A stretch of DNA of 64,000 nucleotides. Origin: Cercospora beticola (taxonomy: Eukaryota > Ascomycota > Dothideomycetes > Mycosphaerellales > Mycosphaerellaceae). The notes beneath the pieces were generated by a model. It saw nothing but the letters and a program-made list of their open reading frames with translations, searched no databases and was not told where the DNA came from. The translations under genes were made by a program, and so were the position numbers. Where the stretch lies: the NCBI RefSeq assembly GCF_033473495.1, contig NC_088939.1, forward strand, positions 3,286,001 through 3,350,000. Direction: 5' to 3'. Below are positions 1-10,908 of the stretch, in pieces. Each line of letters starts with the position of its first letter. Position 1 is the stretch's first letter.

Positions 1-654
1 GAAGCCGCCATAGATCGACGGCTGGCATCAAAAACGGTTCAGCGGGCTCAGCAGTTCAAGCTCGCTAAGGCACGTTGCATGACGATCGGAGTGTACATTC
101 GGTGCCGATGGAGTGGATATCAATGTCACTTTGATGTGGAGATGGAGACGTTTCGTCAAATCATCGATCTCGCCGAAACATACCTCGCGCAGGAGCTGCA
201 GAGGACGGCCGATGGGTCTGAGGGAAGGTCGGAGCCCTTGGTGTTTCTTGGACACGGACTGTTATCAACTCTGTCGTTTGTCTCGCGACTTTGTCGTCAG
301 CAAGACCTACGCCATCGAGCTTTGAGTGTCATGGCAAGATGCGAAGGACAGGACGGACCTTGGAGCTCGGAACTCGCAGTACTGATCTGCAAGGCCGTGA
401 TCGCATACGAAGAGCGAAAAGCCTTGCAAGACGACCCTTCATTCGCAGTCACTGGCTACATACCTGAGCACTGCCGGGTTCGCTATCACTACTATTACAA
501 TGTAATCAATGATCATGATGGAGGCACGCGAAGAGACAGCTTACGGGTTTTCCGCATGCGGCAGGGCTCTCAGAGTGATTTCGTACACGAAGACATCGAC
601 CTGGATACTGAACCACATCGCTTGCCCCGCGCGATGGAGACCTCGATCACTTGA
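1..654 (+). CDS. C-terminal part of a fungal Zn2Cys6-type transcription-factor-like protein (5' partial)
   Basis: The reading frame is open from base 1 through the first ATG at 79 to the stop at 654, so the visible 217 codons are probably the tail of a longer protein whose N-terminus lies outside the window. The segment with CRDP-like spacing (LCRQQDLRHRALSVMAR, then EGQDGPW and a helical stretch ending KAVIAYEERKA) resembles the C-terminal region of Fungal_trans_2 / DUF3468 regulators, in which a W follows a short helix of repeated R and A residues. No DNA-binding zinc cluster is visible, as expected for a tail fragment. The family call rests on pattern recognition only. The gene converges on the broken carboxylesterase, with 12 bp between the two stop codons. 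Confidence 0.6.
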   Translation, partial: EAAIDRRLASKTVQRAQQFKLAKARCMTIGVYIRCRWSGYQCHFDVEMETFRQIIDLAETYLAQELQRTADGSEGRSEPLVFLGHGLLSTLSFVSRLCRQQDLRHRALSVMARCEGQDGPWSSELAVLICKAVIAYEERKALQDDPSFAVTGYIPEHCRVRYHYYYNVINDHDGGTRRDSLRVFRMRQGSQSDFVHEDIDLDTEPHRLPRAMETSIT

Positions 655-666
655 TTACTGCTCTAT

Positions 667-2335
667 CTAGCCCAGGAATTGATATATCGGCTCGAATATT
701 GCGCATCTGGCGTCGACATTGGTCGGGTTCACAACTGTAACTCCGCTCGATCCATCCGACCCCAGCAAACCCAAGTCGGTGCCATTGTACGATCCCACGG
801 GACCCCAGCCAGGGCCATTTTCGGGATCCTTTGCAAATTGTGCCCATGCTCCTCGCATGTAGTTGCTCAACGCATACTGCTGACCAGTAGCTGTGGTCTT
901 GTTGAAACTACTGAACACCAAAGGGAGCTCCGACGAATGGAAGACGCCGAGGTCCAAGCTGGGAGCAGGAGAGGTGTTTGAAAATGTGGCGTTGAAAATG
1001 TGGCGTTGAAAATGTACCGCCACGCAGGGTTCATTGCCTCAGTTATTTGACGAGCAAGCAGTGCTGATGGGCATTGCACTCCGACTTCAGTGAAGATCCG
1101 GGCGATAGCCTGCCTCTCGGAGTTGATGCCTGGTGTACCGACCGCATACGCCGCCGCGATCTGAGGGATGAGCTGAGGCAAGAGCGCAAAGGTGTTGTTG
1201 ATGAAAGCTGTAAGATTGGACTGTCCGAGTGTGAAAATTGTGCCCTCGTCCGCCGTTGTACCAACCATCACCGGCACGTTTGCTGCCTGTCCATCGGCAT
1301 ATTGTTGGCCAGCACTTGACAGATACGTCAAATTGTCGTTCTTCACAATTGTAGGCAACGAGTTGTTGCTAGCAAACGCCTGGAGCTGGAGGGCAGGCAC
1401 GTCCCGTAGACAAGCGACTTGATCGCCAGCCAATGAGCAATTGAAGAATGCTGCTGTCTGGTTCCAAGCAGTTTCTGGGTTCTGACCGAGCGAGGCGAGC
1501 GCGTTGCTGAGTACAGTGCCACTTTGAACGATCGCTGCACGGAAGGGAATTGGCGAAGGAGGTACTGTGAGCAGTGCATCAACAGAGATGCCCCCCGAAG
1601 ATTCACCAAAAATGGTGACTTTTTTGTCATCGCCATCGAAAGCCGCGATGTTGTCTTGAACCCAGCTCAAAGCGAGTCTCTGATCCAGGAAACCGAGATT
1701 GGGCAACCCGGGCGCACCAGGAAAGCCGAAAACTTGGAAATGGTCAGCACTACTTCGGAACCGTGGAGTGGCAGAGTTCATACGAGAGAGCCTGTAATTG
1801 AAGGACACAAATAAGACATTCTCATGGGCAGCAAACGCGGCACCATCATATTCTGGCGCATCGCTGCTGCCGAATTGAAGACCACCACCGTGTATCCAGA
1901 CCATGACTGGCCAACCGTAGTCTGGAGGTTGCCCACTGGGCTGATAGACGTTGACGTAGAGGCAGTCTTCGCTTTGCACTGGCTCTTTGTACGAGAGAGC
2001 GGCCAGGACGCCTGTGCTGAGTAGTCAGTGAATTGAACGGCATACATGTTGACAAGACCCATCTCACCCGATTGCTGCAAGCAAGCTGGTCCAAATACTG
2101 TTGCGTTTCTGGGTGCATTCCAATCTGGGGCGGCAGCAGGCGCTGAGAACCGCTGTGGTGGAGAATCGGCATACGGGATACCCAAGAACTTGTTGACTGT
2201 CACTGTGGCCTCAGGAAGAGAAGTCGTTATGCCAAAAACCACGCCATTTTGAATGGTTGCTGATGGAGATTGCGAACAGATCGCTGAACTGTAGCGGGCG
2301 AGGGCCAGTATCAGCGTTGGGTGTCTGATGAACAT
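667..2335 (-). pseudogene. Secreted type-B carboxylesterase, frameshifted by a 14-bp tandem duplication
   Basis: Alpha/beta-hydrolase of the carboxylesterase/lipase type B family. It would start at 2335 with a signal peptide (MFIRHPTLILALARYSSAIC); an in-frame ATG at 2422 is an alternative. Visible motifs are the N-terminal KFLGIPYA and ACLQQ, SEDCLYVNVYQP, the oxyanion-hole HGGG, the nucleophile elbow GESSGG, the acid-residue region TADEGT, and the C-terminal FHSSELPLVF that carries the catalytic His. Two introns restore the frame: 2012-2067 (56 bp, GTGAGA...ACAG) and 1733-1783 (51 bp, GTATGA...CAAG). At 981-1008 a 14-bp unit is doubled, which throws the frame before the His segment. The intact C-terminal coding continues in the other frame to a stop at 667. 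As read, the protein would lose its catalytic His and its last roughly 100 residues. The damage is a single event and everything else looks functional, so it may be recent, polymorphic or a sequence error. Confidence 0.85.
981..1008. repeat. 14-bp perfect tandem duplication inside the carboxylesterase
   Basis: The unit aaaatgtggcgttg occurs at 981-994 and again at 995-1008, followed by a partial third unit (aaaatgt) at 1009-1015. Removing one copy makes the carboxylesterase frame continuous: FNATFS then reads on into NTSPAPSLDLG. The extra copy is therefore the lesion. Confidence 0.95.
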
Positions 2336-2422
2336 GACAGGAATCTCAACAAGGAAGAGGAGAAGAGATGTTTCTAGGCTAAGTGCTTGGAATGACAAAG
2401 AGGGCTTGAAACAGCGAGCCAT

Positions 2423-3152
2423 CCGACTTTATACGTAAGTGTCGACTGTCGTTTGAAGCCGAGGCGCCTCGCATCTGGCGGAGAAGCAACTCAATCGTGG
2501 GCAGGCAAATGTATCTGGTGCTTGTCAATGCTTTTGTTAGTTTCGGGATTCGGATGGGATGGAAGCCTCATCGTGGGTCTTCATGTGCCACACAATCAGC
2601 ACATGCAAAATATCGTCCCCATGGGGCCTCTCCACGCGAGAGCAAAGCATAGCGAGCCGCGGTCCTCTCCTCAATTCAACACTATTGCGACAGTGGCAAT
2701 CAACGCACTGACTCCACCTCACTAGTTGTTTGCTATACGCTCACTTGTTAAGGTTTCTGTTATACGAGATAGCGTGGAATTTCAGCCAATCATGTTCGCT
2801 GCTGAGTGAATACAACGCCACAAGGGCTTTCCGATAAACGAGCGACATAGTTGACAGCGTGCGCAACCGTCGACGCGACTCGCTGGTATAGCTTAGGAAC
2901 GAGCAGATACGAGCACGGCTGAGTGAATACAACGCCACAAGGGCTTTCCGATAAACGAGCGACATAGTTGACAGCGTGCGCAACCGTCGACGCGACTCGC
3001 TGGTATAGCTTAGGAACGAGCAGATACGAGCACGGCTGAGATGCAACATCAGTTGTGAGAAAAGGGCCCGACGAGACCGCCCGCTCGGCCGATGCTGGTG
3101 TTGGAGGAAATATATAACGACATGAATACCCCGAATAGCGAACGTTCACCAA
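2423..3152. other. Divergent intergenic region between carboxylesterase and M28 peptidase
   Basis: No gene is recognised. The region separates two divergently transcribed secreted-enzyme genes and should hold both promoters. Its notable content is the 117-bp tandem duplication at 2801-3034. The M28 gene starts about 120 bp after the second copy. Confidence 0.6.
2801..3034. repeat. Perfect 117-bp tandem duplication upstream of the M28 peptidase gene
   Basis: Bases 2801-2917 recur without a mismatch as 2918-3034, followed by six bases of a partial third unit (gctgag). The period is 117 bp. It lies in the shared promoter region, 119 bp before the M28 start codon at 3153. The perfect identity points to a recent event or to ongoing homogenisation. 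Confidence 0.97.
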
Positions 3153-4876
3153 ATGCAAGAGCTAGCCACAATGCTCTCCCTTGTCATCGGCGTCATAGCC
3201 TTTGTTGCTTGTATACGATCAGAGCCGCTGCCCATACGTGCTTCAGCACCATGCAGCCCTTCTACATCGGATCTCGTCCCACCAACAGCGATCGATGCTT
3301 CCATCTTCGCTTCCAGCTGCGAGATCAAGAATATCGTGGATCAGATCTGCCATTCAGGACTGCGATTGCCAGGAAGTCCCAATCACCTGAAAGTCATCAA
3401 GTACATCACACGCCAGCTCCGCTCCATTCCAGGCGTCACCTTCACCAAGAGTGATTTTGAGCTGGCCAACTGGCAACCGGCGCACAATTCCATCTATCGT
3501 GCAGCCCAGCTGAAGATTGGCGACGAAGCAGTCGATGTCGCCGGTGCAATCGCCTACTCTCTGCCAACGAATGGCTCTGCCATATCAGGTGGGTATCCAG
3601 CACCTGGAATTCCACATTACTGAGAGATATGGCTGACCAAAAACTCTCTGCAGGGCAGCTCATGTACCTGGATCCGAATGCCAACATCTCCACCATCGAT
3701 CTAAAGGGGAAGATCATCGTACGGGACTATTCGAATCTGGCCATTCCCACCTCATTATTCCAGTCCATCGCCTACTACGCCTCTGCAGACGCGACGCTCA
3801 ATCCAACTTATTCACGTCCGTTCCTCACTCCTCCGCATGCAGATCTACTGGCAGCGAGCCTTGGTGGAGCAGCAGGATACGTATCGGCCTTTAATGTCTC
3901 CCGCAAACAGTTGGAAGGCTATTATAGCGGCCATTCCGGCACACACTGGCTCGTGCCAGGAGTTTTCACTGGAGCGGAACAGTACTTGCAATTGCGAGAG
4001 GCTGCTGAGAAGAACCTCACGGCTTCCATTCGCATCGATGCAAAGAGTGGTAGAGTCAAGGTCCCTAGGCTGATGGCCACTCTGCCGGGCCTGTCGAATG
4101 AGACGATCGTAATTGCCACTCACACGGACGGCGTCACCTACGTTCAAGAGAACGGACCCGCCGCGCTCCTCACGCTCTTGAAGTACTTCGCCGCCTTGCC
4201 AATCCGGGCTCGCGTGAAGACTCTGAAGTTCGCTTTCGAAGCTAGTCATCTCGCCTACCAGCTAGATTCGGACAAACTGTTAGCGAAATCGCTCGATGCC
4301 GACTACGATCAAGCAAATGGGACCACAGCCTTCGTGATCGCCATCGAGCATTTGGGTTCACGTGAGATCGAGTCCTATCCCGCTCCGAATGGCACATACG
4401 GCAATGTCTTGAATTACACGGGCCGGGGCGAAGCAATCTTGTGGGCAGTCGGCGAGGTGCAGCAAGCTATCGACGGCGTCATCGATATCGCCAAGAACAG
4501 GAGTCTTGACAATGTGGTCGTCTCGCCAGGTTTCCCACCTGCCAACCCTCCCAATATGGTTCCCACCTATCCTAGCATGGGCGGGCTGGGAACGTACTAC
4601 ACCAATGCTTTGCTGCCAACAATGTCGCTCATCTCAGGGCCGTGGAGCCTGTGGGCACCGAGCTTTGGAGCTGAAGCTGTCGACTATGATCGGCTCCGAA
4701 TCCAGCATATCGCGATTGGGGACGCAGTACTGATGCTTTCGCAATTCTCGAAGGAGCAATTGGCGGGCAATTATACTGAATTCCGTCGTCTTCGTGCTGC
4801 GGGCACAGCGAATACCACGACCATCAATTACGATGACGCGCAATTCATCACCACGCCTGATGGTGTGTATTATTGA
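3153..4876 (+). CDS. Secreted peptidase of the M28 type
   Basis: Two exons, 3153-3588 and 3654-4876, joined across a 65-bp intron (GTGGGT...TGCAG) and giving 552 residues. The N-terminus has a hydrophobic signal segment (MLSLVIGVIAFVAC from the second Met) and the mature protein has many N-glycosylation sequons. The first third has a PA-like insert. The core has ATLPG, then ATHTDG and QENGPAALL, matching the metal-binding H..D and E..N pattern of M28 zinc peptidases in its fungal variant form. Later segments SHLAYQLDS and EHLGSREIE agree with the fold. It is probably an extracellular aminopeptidase or carboxypeptidase; the exact specificity cannot be assigned. The metal ligands are not all in the canonical M28 sequence context, so activity is inferred, not shown. 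An internal ATG at 3171 is a possible alternative start. Confidence 0.82.
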
Positions 4877-5208
4877 GCGGCGTTCGTCCAGTAATTCCAC
4901 TGTCGATGGAGGGTAGTTATGAAAGTTGGCATAACTTTTGGGCGGAAGTCAAACAAATTGCCATGGCTCTGCAAGTGCACAGACGTGCAGGACCCGTGCG
5001 GGGCCGTATCCTGGTAACCTCACCTCTGAGTCGCTCTGGTCGACAACTGCTCCATCCAACACAATGTAGTCTCCATCTATCGACGTAAGCACTTATGCCA
5101 TAGCAGCAATCAACTTCATACAGCAGCAATACATATTCATCTCTCGCATCCACGCCTCACAAGAAACTGTAGTCCATCACCAGTACCGTAACAGCAATAT
5201 CCGCGACC
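4877..5208. other. Intergenic region
   Basis: 332 bp between two same-strand genes. I see no further gene or repeat; it should hold the M28 3' end and the promoter of the SnoaL-like gene. Confidence 0.5.
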
Positions 5209-5784
5209 ATGACCCAAATCAAAGACTCCCCCGAAGTCAAAGCCATCAAATCCCTCATCCAAGCCTTCTTCGACGCGATCAATGCCGCCGACATCGAGGG
5301 TCTCGGCACCTACTTCGCTCACGAGGCAAACCTAACCATCATCCGACAAGAACCTCCTCGATCACCCTCCTCCGAATCGACATCTTCTTACCCTCAATTC
5401 GCCAATATCCCCTCCCCACCTCCAACAGCCTACCAACAACAAACGTCTCAAGAGAAAGAGAAAGAATCTCTCAAAGTCGTGATCCGCACCGATATAGCCC
5501 ACTTCCTCGCCCTCCTCGAAGAAGGCCGCAAAAGACGCGAAGGACAACCGGATCTGCACATTTTCGAGAAACCAGATCTAGAACGTACGGAAGTAAAAGT
5601 TGATGCTCTGTTCGCTATGGCTTGGTGTCCGTTTAGTGTGACGTTTGCGGAGAAGTTGCATCATTATGGAACGTTGGTTTTTACGGTTGGGAAAGAGGCA
5701 GAAGAAGCACAGTGGAAGATTGAGGGTTTGACGCAGAATTATAGGAGGAGTGTGGGGTGGGAGGGGGAGAAAGAGTTCATGTAG
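5209..5784 (+). CDS. SnoaL / NTF2-like cone-fold protein
   Basis: A single exon of 191 residues starting at a well-placed ATG (gcgaccATG). The opening helix (VKAIKSLIQAFFDAINAAD followed by IEGLGTYFAHEANLTII) is typical of the SnoaL / NTF2-like fold, in which a helix is followed by a short catalytic or binding strand. The later strands DALFAMAWCPFSVTF and HHYGTLVFTVGK, then WKIEGLTQNYRR, match the curved sheet and the usual WKI end of these proteins. A low-complexity Ser/Pro-rich insert lies near residues 50-90. Such proteins range from scaffolds to isomerases and polyketide cyclases, and nothing here fixes a substrate. No secretion signal is visible. Confidence 0.65.
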   Translation: MTQIKDSPEVKAIKSLIQAFFDAINAADIEGLGTYFAHEANLTIIRQEPPRSPSSESTSSYPQFANIPSPPPTAYQQQTSQEKEKESLKVVIRTDIAHFLALLEEGRKRREGQPDLHIFEKPDLERTEVKVDALFAMAWCPFSVTFAEKLHHYGTLVFTVGKEAEEAQWKIEGLTQNYRRSVGWEGEKEFM

Positions 5785-6021
5785 ATCGTAAGAGATCGGA
5801 TACGATCGGCGAAAGGTCGTGGAGATGTCTGCAAAGAAGAGGAGTTAAAACGCTTGCGTTGCTCAAACTACGTAGTGCGGTAGGACAGTCGGTCTCATCC
5901 TGCGAGATTCGCAGACCGCATGAATCAACTCTCAAAAGTCCTTCCAACCAAGTTCTTTGAGCGCCATGATTCGGGTCCAAGTTCCCCGTTGCCCTTTATC
6001 TCTTGCGTAGACTTCCACTCA

Positions 6022-7220
6022 CTAACCTCCGCTCGCATTGGAGTTGGTCATGTATTGCACCCAACGTTCCTTCAACCATTCTCCCAGGCTCGAATCCGGT
6101 CGCAGTGGGCCACCTTCCAATCCGCTATAACAAATGCTTGCAAACTCATTGAAGACGGCGTGCGGGATGTTGCTGCTTCTCAATACAGCAAGCACAGTAT
6201 TCTCCAGATCTGGACGTTTGAGTATGACGCTGGCCTGGTACTGCCGCAGTAGGTTTCTCAGCTGCTCGAGAAGTTCTGCATCCTTCCCGTTCACTGGTTC
6301 GATAGACATGGTGAAGCTGCGATCTGTGGCTGATTCTTTCCGTTCGCGTTTGATCTTGACGGGTGCCGTAGGCATCTCCGGGAGCTCGGGCGGAGGCGTG
6401 GTGAGATCAACCGTGTCCGTTACTGAAGGCGTAGGAAGAAATTTGGGGCGCTTAGCAACGCGAATAGAATCACCTTCGTCGTCGTCGTCGTCGTCGTCTT
6501 TTACGATGCGCTTGCGAGAACTTCTCGGAGGTTGTGGGCGCAGACTAGTTGTGATCAGCAGAGCACTCTTTATTCCATAACGTTCACTTACATGAACTGC
6601 GCCGTCTCTCCACTGCCTCCATTCCTTTGGTCCAAAGCAGCCAAATGCTTTCCAGCGTTTCTGTTTGATGGCATCCAGGCTTGATCATCCCAGAGGTCAG
6701 TCACGTCGCGGCTTAACAAAGGCTCCTCGCTGGTATTGTTCTGCTCGCGCATCGAGAATCGCACTCCCGATTTCCACTCATTGGCTTCGATGTAACTGGT
6801 ACTGCCATTCTTTTGTTTCGAGAGATGAGTTGAGCGACGTGGCGTCTTCGTTAATGCATCGCCAGAGTCACCGGCGCTCAGCTGTGGAAAGTTCAATTCA
6901 TCAGAGTACATTCCCGTTCGAGCGACACCCCCAAAGCGAGTTGTGCGACGTTTGGGCGTGCCCGTTCCTTCGGGCTTCGGTGGTGACTGCATCACTTCTT
7001 CTGCCCTCTTATCGAGGTACAGAGACAGATCTTTGAAACTCTCGCGGACGTCGTAATTAATCGGCGGAAGATTTTTTCTCAAGTGAAACGCAGCTCGTGG
7101 TCGTCGGTCGTCGACATCACTCGAATCCTCTTGGTAACCAAGGCTTCGCAGTTTGGGTGTTGAAATGATCAATTTTGTGAGAAGCTCGCGACGCTGGAAT
7201 TGCTGTGTGTAAACCATCAT
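6022..7220 (-). CDS. Unrecognised nuclear-type protein, two exons
   Basis: Exon 1 is 6592-7220 and exon 2 is 6022-6544, separated by a 47-bp intron with strong signals (GTAAGTG, branch GCTGATC, AACTAG). The product is 383 residues from the ATG at 7220. It is rich in basic and acidic tracts, with a run of six Asp and patches such as RKRIVK and KRRTTRFGG that suggest nuclear location. The C-terminal 90 residues form a predicted helical domain (LEQLRNLLRQYQASVILKR, then GEWLKERWVQYM). I do not recognise a family. The 5' end is unsure: an 84-codon frame at 7254-7508 on the same strand, only 37 bp after the WD40 gene stop, could be an upstream exon, but I found no convincing donor site to join it. 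Confidence 0.62.
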
Positions 7221-7544
7221 TTGTCTTTGGCCTGTGCTGAATTCGAGTGATGTTCAGGATGTCATGTGAGCGACGTCGGAAGAAGCTGAAATGTCCACTC
7301 CGGATATGAGCTCAAGTGAGTGAGGGCGACGCTGTTGCCTGGAGACCTGTTCCGGAGGACGCGTCGGCTGGTTGGCTGTAGAGGACACTAAACGGTAGCG
7401 CGTTACTTGCGGTTCAAGTGAAGCAGAAAGTGATGGAACTTTTCGGAAAAAGCGATAAACACGACTGGTCATCGCCTGCTGGGTATCATTGAGACTTTTC
7501 TGGGCCACGATGAGGCAAAGTGGAAAGCTGACCTACATTTTGGC

Positions 7545-8519
7545 TCAGCCAAGTGACCATGCCTTGACGTTACCATCCTCTCCACAGCTGAAAGCTCTCT
7601 TCTCTATCAGCAATACGTCCCGAACCACTTCGTCACCGTGAGCACCTGGAAGGTCGATCTTTTGCCCAAAGTCCCATGCTCCAGGCGTGCCCAGCGAAGA
7701 GATGCCCAAGGTTCGCTTCTCGTTGTGGCCGTACGCAATCAATGGTGGCCCATCTGGCTGCACAAGCACGTCGATCACATACATGCAATCGAGCTTTTGA
7801 CGCACATCTCCAAATTGCAGTGGCGGAGGGAGCTCTTCTTCCTCGGACGCGGTCTTGGCCAGTGTGTAGATGGAGTATTGCTCGTCTGTGGATACAACAT
7901 ATGCCTGGTCCTGAGCGATGAAGCCGGCGCAGTGGACTGCTGATCTGGGATTCAGGACTTGCTGCAGAGCATCATCCTCATCCTCGTGATTGACATCAAA
8001 AATGGAGACCAGCCCATCTGTACTGCCCGACAGCAGAACTTGAGGTTGGGCAGGATGAAATTGCAGTTGGGTCACAGTATCGGTATGCGATTCGTTGTAC
8101 TGCCGCACTGGTGCACTGCTGTTTCGTGTGTCGAACAACAGCACACTCACATCACCGAGTCCTTCTTTCAGACTCTCCGTACCGACGGCGATGAGGTGGT
8201 CGTGACATGCTAACGATGCTATGCCGTTTGCTTTGGGGTCGGCCATTTCAGCAACGTTCTTTGCACGACTATCCCAGCATCGCACCAAGCCATCGCGGCC
8301 GCCGGTCACAAAGGTGCGAGCAGATTCGCCAGTCTTGAGGCAAGCAACGCCGGAGTGACAGTCTTGGAGAGTCTTGGTGACCTTCAAAGTGGTGGCGTCA
8401 AAGATGCGCAGAGCGTCATCGGATCCGATAGTCGCTAGTTGAGTTCCCGACCCCCTCGCCAAAGCAAAGAGGTAATTGTCGGTAGGTGTAGCCAAGCTTC
8501 CGAGACACTTTGTAGGCAT
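7545..8519 (-). CDS. WD40-repeat protein, WDR89-like
   Basis: Intronless, 324 residues from the ATG at 8519 (MPTKCLGSLATPTDNYLFAL). An in-frame ATG 40 codons upstream is less likely because the added residues look like untranslated sequence. WD-type blades are visible: IGSDDALRIFDAT, VTGGRDGLVRCWDSR, LSGSTDGLVSIFDV and CGEDGNVKAWSL at the C-terminus. The order of blades with the phrase HTDTVTQLQFHP matches the WDR89 family, a small conserved WD protein found from yeasts to animals whose role is poorly defined. The protein probably forms a seven-blade propeller used for protein-protein contact. The stop lies close to the start of the next same-strand gene. Confidence 0.75.
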   Translation of the reverse strand: MPTKCLGSLATPTDNYLFALARGSGTQLATIGSDDALRIFDATTLKVTKTLQDCHSGVACLKTGESARTFVTGGRDGLVRCWDSRAKNVAEMADPKANGIASLACHDHLIAVGTESLKEGLGDVSVLLFDTRNSSAPVRQYNESHTDTVTQLQFHPAQPQVLLSGSTDGLVSIFDVNHEDEDDALQQVLNPRSAVHCAGFIAQDQAYVVSTDEQYSIYTLAKTASEEEELPPPLQFGDVRQKLDCMYVIDVLVQPDGPPLIAYGHNEKRTLGISSLGTPGAWDFGQKIDLPGAHGDEVVRDVLLIEKRAFSCGEDGNVKAWSLG

Positions 8520-10032
8520 TTTTGCGAACGGACTCCGGCGACAATTTTCTTTCGAGGCGCTCGGCACGAGGGCAGGATGCCGTGGGAGGAAAGGCGCTGC
8601 TGTACGCTTGTTGGTCGAAGACCAGGTCCCGACAATCACGTGGTGCTGCGCAATGAGTTGTTAAGTCCTTGAGTCGGTATGCGAAAAGTGTACATCGCCA
8701 GTCAGTCGAGCAAGGTGAAGTGTGTGGTTCGCTTAATTGCCCATTTCAGGTAAACTAAGAGGAAGGAAAAGCTGGGGATCGGCAGAGTGCGACAACGAGG
8801 CGACTGACTCGCAAGAATCGGCAGACAATCCGTTTACATGCATGAGCTCGCAGGAGCGGACACCCTGCGCGTGTCACCCACGGTACTTCGCCTCTGCACT
8901 TTGCATTGTCGTGTCAGCTCCAGCCAAGTCAGCCAGCGCATTGCGTCGCGCTGGCGCCATGAGTAGTCGACCACCGCGTACTGGATCACCTCCTGCCGGA
9001 CCACAGAATTCACGTTGCAGATACCTGCCACGCCGCCTCTGACGCAACGGAATTGGGATACTTTCCATCAGATGGGCTTCTCGCTGCACCCTGAATATTG
9101 GCTTTGGTGGCGGAGGACAAGAATACACTCTGCTGGGCGATTGGCCCACCGGAGGGGTGTGCCATGAAGTCTGTCCGCGCGAAGGTTCACAAGTTGAGGC
9201 GTGAGGGAAAGCGAAATGGGGTACGGTTCCAGGCCAACGCGCAGGAAGCCAGAGGTTGCTGCCGGTCGCTGCGTTGGCGGGCTCAGGAGCGGCCATGTCG
9301 GGCGCGGAGGTCCTGCACACGCTGGCAGTGTGGCATGGCGGGCTTTCTGGTGGTGTTCTGCTGCTGATGACGACGGCGACGGGTGCCAGCGGAGCGTGGT
9401 CTCGCTTTGACAGGCAAGGAATTGCCTTCGCCGAAGCCAAGCTCCAGGGCGGTAGAATAGAGTGCCGAGAACGAACCTCGATGTGCAGCGCAGCGCAGCG
9501 CAGCGCACAGGAGGAGCACGAGGCGGTGGTGCACAGCGCGGCTAGAGGGCACGCAACCACCAAAAGTCTGCGCTGCAGCCACGCACCTTCTGGGCGCTGC
9601 GTTTAATAGCCAGCCTGCATGTAAAACCCTCTCGCCGCTTCCTGTTTGTCTGGCCTGTTTCGCGCTGCTCCTGCTCCTCCCCTTCGTGAAAGCCGATTCC
9701 CTGCCGCTCCTCACGTGGATTTCAGAGACATTCCTGACTGCTCTAATCTCCCGCTGCCTCCTCGCCATCCTGACCTACTCACGCTCGCCCTCCTCCACCG
9801 TCCAATTTGCCTGCTCATCTGCTGTCATCACCACCGCGAAGGCTATCGAACATCGGCGAATAATACCACTCCCGCCCCCGGCCGCTGCTACGCCGCACCT
9901 CTCACACTCTCCATTCCGCCAGTCTCCTCCACAACACCTGCTCCACCCCCAGCACACCGCTGTCGGACTGTCGGGCTGCTCGAGACCGCGACACAACCCA
10001 CTCGCCGCCGTCAGCGCCGCATTGAGCCCGCC
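8520..10032. other. Long divergent intergenic region
   Basis: About 1.5 kb between the WDR89-like gene (minus) and the next plus-strand gene. Open frames occur on both strands but lack recognisable domains. A short (GCAGC)n array lies near 9484-9507, and GC- and CT-rich stretches near 9650-10030 look like leader sequence of the downstream gene. No gene is supported. Confidence 0.5.
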
Positions 10033-10908
10033 ATGAAGCGCCAAACGCCCGTCGCTCACCTGCTCTATGCCTACCTGTTCCCACACCCGACTCCGAGCGA
10101 CCCGCCTTCATTCTCGGCACATCTGGCTAGAAACCTGGTGCCCGAAGTGCGCATAGAAGTCGCCACCTTCTACGGTGACCTCAACTCGGCCGAAGCTCGC
10201 TACCCTGGCCTCAACTACTGTCATCCACCCCATCGAATGCGTCTCGGCCGCTTCAAGCACCACAAGCGCTTATTCGAGGCCTTTGACAACCTCGGTCTGA
10301 CGTACGGCGAGATTCAAGACTTTTGCTGTTGGGAAGGCACGAAGTGGGCCCGCGAACGCTACGAGAAGGATGAGGGCGTCAAAGTCATCGACACTACCGG
10401 GGACGAGATTGGGCCATGGGTGGACCGCAGAGAAATGGCATCTGCCGACGACAGGAGAAACTCCATAACGCGTAAGACGGACATTTCAATCGTTGTCGAA
10501 GATGCCGAAACGAGTCGTAATCGACAACCCACCATCAACGAGGATGATGACGAGGATATGGAAGATGACAACGGCTCAGATGCGGACGAGCACGAGACTG
10601 CTGACGCAGAGACGGAGACTGAGCGGGAATCGCCTTCGGAAGCAGCAGCCCGGGAACAGCACGTAGCAGAACTCGAGCGCCGCCGCGATCACGCCCTGGA
10701 ACAAAGCTTCAACCAACGCATCATCGCTGCTTGGGAGCAAGGACAGAGCCTGCCGCCAGAGCTCGAACAATACCTGAAAGAGCAGTCTGAGCGCGGTAAC
10801 CATCCCGAACTGAGTCGTCTGTTGGCTCGTCGACGCTCCTCACGGACATACTCAGTTCCAGACAACAATGCTCTGGTCGCCAACCAGGCATCCCGAGCAG
10901 CTGCGTAA
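10033..10908 (+). CDS. Conserved ascomycete protein of unknown function, acidic central region
   Basis: 291 residues from the ATG at 10033 (cccgccATGAAG). The frame is open further upstream to 9646, but that part is Pro/Ser-rich and reads like a 5' leader. The N-terminal half has a compact, conserved-looking region with GRFKHHKRLFEAFDNLGLTY followed by EIQDFCCWEGTKWARERYEK, a pattern I associate with uncharacterised ascomycete proteins. An acidic Asp/Glu-rich linker follows (roughly residues 165-205), then a charged helical segment (AELERRRDHALEQSFNQRI) and a basic C-terminus. No enzymatic motif, signal peptide or membrane span is visible. Function is unknown. Confidence 0.7.
   Translation: MKRQTPVAHLLYAYLFPHPTPSDPPSFSAHLARNLVPEVRIEVATFYGDLNSAEARYPGLNYCHPPHRMRLGRFKHHKRLFEAFDNLGLTYGEIQDFCCWEGTKWARERYEKDEGVKVIDTTGDEIGPWVDRREMASADDRRNSITRKTDISIVVEDAETSRNRQPTINEDDDEDMEDDNGSDADEHETADAETETERESPSEAAAREQHVAELERRRDHALEQSFNQRIIAAWEQGQSLPPELEQYLKEQSERGNHPELSRLLARRRSSRTYSVPDNNALVANQASRAAA

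Noticed and set aside
7254..7508. An 84-codon frame as separate gene or first exon of the 6022-7220 gene
   Set aside because: No domain and no convincing splice donor linking it; left as a possibility in that gene's entry.
8874..9563. A 229-codon minus-strand frame
   Set aside because: Low-complexity Ser/Pro/Ala/Cys sequence in a promoter region, with no domain and competing frames on the other strand.
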